A stretch of DNA of 8,251 nucleotides from 2-01-FULL-41-21 sp038065335 (GTDB lineage Bacteria; Patescibacteriota; Minisyncoccia; 2-02-FULL-40-12; GWA2-44-9): positions 1 to 8,251 of the forward strand of contig JBBTRD010000004.1 in the NCBI GenBank assembly GCA_038065335.1, written 5' to 3'. Positions within the stretch are counted from its first letter, which is position 1. Each line of letters opens with the position of its first letter. Below the pieces are notes generated by a model. That model did not search any database. It worked only from the letters and a program-made list of their open reading frames with translations, and was not told the DNA's origin. The translations under genes and the position numbers were made by a program. Shown in pieces: positions 5,129 through 8,251 of this stretch.

Positions 5129-5485
5129 ATGAAAAATATCATCCACGAAATCAGGAATCAGCCCCAGCATGTTCGCGAACTGGCGACTGCGCTTTGCACG
5201 ATTGTCGTGGTGGCGATCGTGGTGACGGTTTGGTTTCACTCATTTCAGAAAAATATTTACGCGCTTTTGAATCCTGATCAACAACCCCAAGCCCAAGATC
5301 AGATGTTTGCTCAAGAATCAAAGTCGTTGTTTGGCTCAATTTTACAGACTATCAGCGATGGACGAGCCCAAATTTCAAATCTATTCAGCGGTAAAAACCA
5401 GACCGATGTCGTAAATACGTCGGCTTCTCAAATAAATAATCCCAGTAACGCGCCTCACCCGTTGCCCGTAACAGAAAGCAAATGA
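5129..5485 (+). CDS. Small single-pass membrane protein of unknown function (118 aa)
   Basis: I do not recognise a family. Residues 1-17 are polar with basic residues (K2, R9, R16); residues about 18-36 form one hydrophobic membrane segment (core CTIVVVAIVVTVWF), and residues 38-118 are a polar Gln/Asn/Ser/Pro-rich tail, probably disordered and lying outside the membrane. The shape suits a signal-anchor protein. The gene starts 62 bases after the MBL gene and ends 72 bases before gyrA, so co-transcription is plausible. It ends in TGA, which supports the standard code here. There is no Shine-Dalgarno site; TAAAAT lies five bases before the ATG. The reading frame is intact and flanked by matching repeats, which favours a real gene. 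Confidence 0.8.
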   Translation: MKNIIHEIRNQPQHVRELATALCTIVVVAIVVTVWFHSFQKNIYALLNPDQQPQAQDQMFAQESKSLFGSILQTISDGRAQISNLFSGKNQTDVVNTSASQINNPSNAPHPLPVTESK

Positions 5486-5496
5486 AAAATTAAATC

Positions 5497-5532
5497 TAAA
5501 AACTAAAATCTTTCAGAATTTTTTAGTTTTTA
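5497..5532 (+). repeat. 30-nt spacer repeat, copy B, forming an AT hairpin
   Basis: 5497-5526 repeats 5071-5100 with two differences. Here the arms TAAAAACTAAAA (5497-5508) and TTTTAGTTTTTA (5521-5532) are perfect reverse complements (12 bp) around a 12-base loop. A stem of only A-U pairs with two G-C is too weak for normal termination; it may mark an RNA processing point ahead of gyrA. Confidence 0.65.
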
Positions 5533-5557
5533 TTTTTTAAATTTAAGATAAAATATT

Positions 5558-8005
5558 ATGTCCAACGGTATTAAATCTCGAGAGATTGTAGAAGAAGTTC
5601 AGCAATCGTATTTGGAATACGCGATGAGCGTAATTGTTGCTCGGGCGTTACCGGATGTCCGCGACGGTCTAAAGCCGGTTCACCGGCGTATTTTATATTC
5701 CATGCAGGAGATGGGCCTGCGTCATTCGGCGAAATATCAAAAATCAGCCAAGATTGTCGGTCATGCTATGGGTAATTATCATCCCCATGGCGATTCGGCG
5801 ATCTATGACTCATTAGCGCGCATGGCTCAAAATTTTTCTTTGCGCTATCCGCTCGTCGATGGTCAAGGAAATTTTGGATCAATCGATGGCGACAATCCGG
5901 CGGCGATGCGCTACACGGAAGCTCGTTTAGGCTCGATTGCTGATCAACTTTTGGTTGATATCGACAAAGACACTGTTAATTTTCGTGATAACTACGACGG
6001 CTCGCATCAGGAGCCGGTGGTTTTGCCGACGCGGGTGCCTAATCTTTTAATCAATGGTTCAATGGGTATTGCCGTGGGCATGGCGACGAATATCCCACCT
6101 CATAATTTAAGTGAGATTTTGGCGGCGATGATGCATTTAATCGATATGCCCGAGGCCGATCTGAAGGATTTAATGGAATTTGTGAAAGGGCCCGATTTTC
6201 CAACCGGTGCCACTATCTACAATGAACAAGATATTATTAATGCCTATGCCACCGGTCGGGGACCGGTTGTGATGCGGGGTCAAGCTGAAATTGTAGAAAG
6301 CGCCAAGAAAGGATTTCAAATTATCATTTCCGAAATTCCGTATCAAGTGAACAAGTCCGAATTGATTATCAAGATTGCCGATTTAGTCAAAGAAAAAAGG
6401 ATTGACGGTATCAGGGATTTGCGCGACGAATCGGACAAGGACGGTATGCGGATCGCGATTGATTTGAAACAGGACGCGTTTCCACGTAAAGTTTTGAACC
6501 AGCTGTTTAAATACACCGAATTACAAAAATCGTTCCATTTTAATATGCTCGCCCTTGTTGACGGGATTCAACCCCAAATTATGGGGCTGAAGAGTTTGCT
6601 GGAGAAATTTATTGACCATCGCAAAGAAGTTATTATTCGGCGCAGTAAGTTTGAATTGCAGAAAGCCAAAGATCGGGCTCATATTTTGGAAGGTCTCAAA
6701 ATAGCTCTCGATCATATTGATGAAGTGATTAAGATTATTCGGGCTTCGGTTTCCAAAGAAGACGCGGCCGTGAATTTGATGAAGAAATTTAAATTTTCAA
6801 CCCTCCAAACGGCGGCCATTCTGGATATGCGCCTCCAAGCCTTAGCCGGATTGGAACGCAAGAAAGTGGAAGAAGAACTGGCGGAAAAGTTGGCCATTAT
6901 CGCGTATTTGGAAGACTTACTCAAGAGTTCCAAGAAGATTTTGGGCGTCGTCAAAACAGAATTTAAAGAGATTCAAGAAAAATATGGCGATGAACGACGA
7001 ACCAAGGTTGTCAAGTCTGCTCTTCGGGAAATTGGCGAAGAAGAATTGATTCCCGAAGAAAATTCTCTCTTTATGATCACCCGCGATGGCTATGTCAAAC
7101 GGATGGCGCCGGATATTTTGAAGACCCAAAAACGAGGCGGGAAGGGTCTGATGGGGATGGCGACCAAAGAAGAAGACGTGATTTCTCATTTCTTCCTCGC
7201 CAATACCCACGACGATATCTTATTCTTTACCAACTCCGGTAAAGTGTTTCAAACTAAGGGCTATGAAGTCCCCGAATCTTCGCGTCAGTCCAAAGGAAAA
7301 GCAATCGTTAATTTCTTACAGGTGGCGCCGAGCGACGTGATTACGGCAATTGTGCCGATTCCCAAGGGTCAAAAACAGATGTATCTTTTTATGGCCACGG
7401 ATCATGGGGTGATTAAGAAAGTTGATATGAACGCTTTTTCACAGGTTCGGCGCAATGGCATGATCGCCATTAAACTTAATGGCGACGATCGGCTCGGCTG
7501 GGTTTTACCGACCTCGGGTGATGACCAGATTTCCATGATTACGTCCGGCGGGAATGCTATTCGTTTTAAAGAAAAAGATGTTCGGCCGATGGGGCGGGGC
7601 GCTTCCGGTGTGATTGGCGTCCGTTTGTCCGCCAAAGGCGGACCCGCCTCTGGCGGGGAGCGAGTTGTGGGCACCGATGTTATTCCAGCGGGCGCGGAAA
7701 AGGGCCTTAATCTTTTAGTGCTTATGGAAAATGGCTATGGCAAACGTTCGGATCTCAAATCGTATAAACTTCAAAAGCGCGGCGGTCACGGGATTATGAC
7801 GGCTAAATTGACACCGAAGACGGGAAAATTAGTTTCGGCCCATATTACTTCCGAGGAACAAAAAGAAATCATCGCCGTTTCTCTTAAGGGTCAAGTTATT
7901 CGAACTTCCATTGACAGCATTTCCGTTCTCGGACGGGCCACCCAAGGTGTGCGGGTCATGCGTCTCGATTCCGGCGACAAGCTCGCTTCCGTTGTCGTGG
8001 CCTAA
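5558..8005 (+). CDS. gyrA: DNA gyrase subunit A (815 aa)
   Basis: The DNA-cutting subunit of gyrase, which with GyrB introduces negative supercoils using ATP. The breakage-reunion domain covers about 8-470: the quinolone region HPHGDSAIYD has Ser80 and Asp84 (E. coli Ser83 and Asp87, both the sensitive type), and the catalytic pair is Arg118-Tyr119 in MRYTEARL. A long coiled coil follows at about 345-480. The C-terminal beta-pinwheel (about 500-808) carries the gyrase-specific GyrA box QKRGGKG at 524-530, which separates it from ParC; a related QKRGGHG lies at 739-745. The length is normal. One oddity is residues 691-700 (SAKGGPASGG), encoded exactly by a double palindrome, where relatives have a short turn such as KEGD before VVG. 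No Shine-Dalgarno site precedes the ATG; TAAAAT ends three bases before it. gyrB is not adjacent. Confidence 0.98.
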   Translation: MSNGIKSREIVEEVQQSYLEYAMSVIVARALPDVRDGLKPVHRRILYSMQEMGLRHSAKYQKSAKIVGHAMGNYHPHGDSAIYDSLARMAQNFSLRYPLVDGQGNFGSIDGDNPAAMRYTEARLGSIADQLLVDIDKDTVNFRDNYDGSHQEPVVLPTRVPNLLINGSMGIAVGMATNIPPHNLSEILAAMMHLIDMPEADLKDLMEFVKGPDFPTGATIYNEQDIINAYATGRGPVVMRGQAEIVESAKKGFQIIISEIPYQVNKSELIIKIADLVKEKRIDGIRDLRDESDKDGMRIAIDLKQDAFPRKVLNQLFKYTELQKSFHFNMLALVDGIQPQIMGLKSLLEKFIDHRKEVIIRRSKFELQKAKDRAHILEGLKIALDHIDEVIKIIRASVSKEDAAVNLMKKFKFSTLQTAAILDMRLQALAGLERKKVEEELAEKLAIIAYLEDLLKSSKKILGVVKTEFKEIQEKYGDERRTKVVKSALREIGEEELIPEENSLFMITRDGYVKRMAPDILKTQKRGGKGLMGMATKEEDVISHFFLANTHDDILFFTNSGKVFQTKGYEVPESSRQSKGKAIVNFLQVAPSDVITAIVPIPKGQKQMYLFMATDHGVIKKVDMNAFSQVRRNGMIAIKLNGDDRLGWVLPTSGDDQISMITSGGNAIRFKEKDVRPMGRGASGVIGVRLSAKGGPASGGERVVGTDVIPAGAEKGLNLLVLMENGYGKRSDLKSYKLQKRGGHGIMTAKLTPKTGKLVSAHITSEEQKEIIAVSLKGQVIRTSIDSISVLGRATQGVRVMRLDSGDKLASVVVA
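7627..7657 (+). repeat. Double palindrome embedded in frame in gyrA
   Basis: Two adjoining hairpins: GTCCGCC-AAA-GGCGGAC (7627-7643) and CCCGCC-TCT-GGCGGG (7643-7657). The 30 bases 7628-7657 are two 15-base modules, each 6-base arm, 3-base loop, 6-base arm, and coincide with ten codons (691-700). No T-run follows, so it is not a terminator. The second module shares its CCCGCC/GGCGGG arms with the rpsA terminator core. Confidence 0.8.
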
Positions 8006-8087
8006 CAGTCGCGGGGCTCATTGGATTTTTCTCGGCTTCCTCTTGTTTTCCGCTCCCTCCACCCCAACCCCCGACTCGACCGATAAT
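8006..8087 (+). other. Pyrimidine-rich gyrA 3' region, no gene seen
   Basis: Between the gyrA stop and its terminator there are 82 bases, strongly pyrimidine-rich (runs such as CCCTCC, CCACCCCAACCCCC). No start codon with a sensible frame is visible. It may simply be 3' UTR; unstructured C-rich RNA is also typical of Rho loading sites. Confidence 0.3.
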
Positions 8088-8112
8088 AAACCTGTTCCAG
8101 CGACAGGTTTTT
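8088..8112 (+). terminator. Intrinsic terminator of the gyrA transcript
   Basis: AAACCTGT (8088-8095) and ACAGGTTT (8103-8110) form an 8-bp stem with a 7-base loop, followed by T's (TTTTT 8108-8112). Confidence 0.75.
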
Positions 8113-8119
8113 ATCTAGA

Positions 8120-8193
8120 CGCTCGACCCCTCACCAAGCACCTCGGATTAGGTCTCCGCCACCATCGCCCTAATCCTAGCTTCGGGGTCTGCG
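8120..8193. other. Nested inverted repeats, possible structured RNA
   Basis: After the gyrA terminator, three nested helices can form: CGC (8120-8122 with 8191-8193), GACCCC/GGGGTC (8125-8130 with 8184-8189) and GGATTAGG/CCTAATCC (8145-8152 with 8169-8176). The 74-base unit is GC-rich compared with its AT-rich right flank (8231-8251). No protein frame is evident. It does not look like tRNA, tmRNA, RNase P RNA or SRP RNA. The strand is unknown. Confidence 0.3.
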
Positions 8194-8251
8194 CGACTTC
8201 TCGCTGGGGGTTTGGGTTGCGGTCGCTTGTCTTTAAATTTGAGATTTATCG

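Noticed and set aside
5558..8005. parC (topoisomerase IV subunit A) instead of gyrA
   Set aside because: The GyrA box QKRGGKG and the full-length C-terminal pinwheel point to gyrase.
1..8251. CRISPR array, insertion sequence, prophage, toxin-antitoxin or defence system
   Set aside because: No spaced direct repeats of CRISPR size, no transposase, integrase or phage protein, and no paired small genes were found. The repeats seen are spacer heptamers and palindromes.

Overview
The window looks like chromosomal DNA of a Patescibacteria (Candidate Phyla Radiation) bacterium, most likely Parcubacteria-like. This is inferred from the style of the proteins (a four-S1-domain ribosomal protein S1, a compact FtsH, small lineage-type membrane proteins), the near absence of Shine-Dalgarno sites, and short AT-rich spacers built from heptamer repeats. 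TAG, TAA and TGA all appear as stops and no gene needs UGA as sense, so the standard bacterial code fits. No direct taxonomic marker is present.

Layout. From the left: a long perfect inverted repeat that can act as a bidirectional terminator; a tRNA-Ile with the rare anticodon UAU on the minus strand; ftsH on the minus strand with a strong promoter that makes it practically leaderless; a palindrome and a second terminator; an unrecognised, unusually GC-rich minus-strand gene (205 aa) with its own consensus promoter, structured leader, good Shine-Dalgarno site and terminator; rpsA (ribosomal protein S1) on the minus strand with a hairpin-bearing leader; a compact divergent promoter region; then a plus-strand cluster of an MBL-fold metallo-hydrolase, a 118-aa single-pass membrane protein and gyrA, closed by an intrinsic terminator. 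The last 140 bases hold no recognised gene but do contain a nested inverted repeat.

How the parts relate. ftsH, rpsA, gyrA and the tRNA are housekeeping genes (membrane proteolysis, translation, DNA supercoiling) and do not form one pathway. The plus-strand trio may be co-transcribed, and two of its spacers carry near-identical copies of a 30-nt AT-rich repeat. The GC-rich gene stands apart from its neighbours in base composition, translation signals and insulation by terminators. It is the best candidate for a recently acquired or specially regulated unit.

The points most worth following up are: a 30-nt, exactly ten-codon double palindrome lying in frame inside the gyrA C-terminal domain; the UAU-anticodon isoleucine tRNA; the autonomous GC-rich cassette; the corrected, leaderless start of ftsH; and the rpsA leader hairpins. 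No CRISPR array, transposase, phage gene or recognised defence system is visible.
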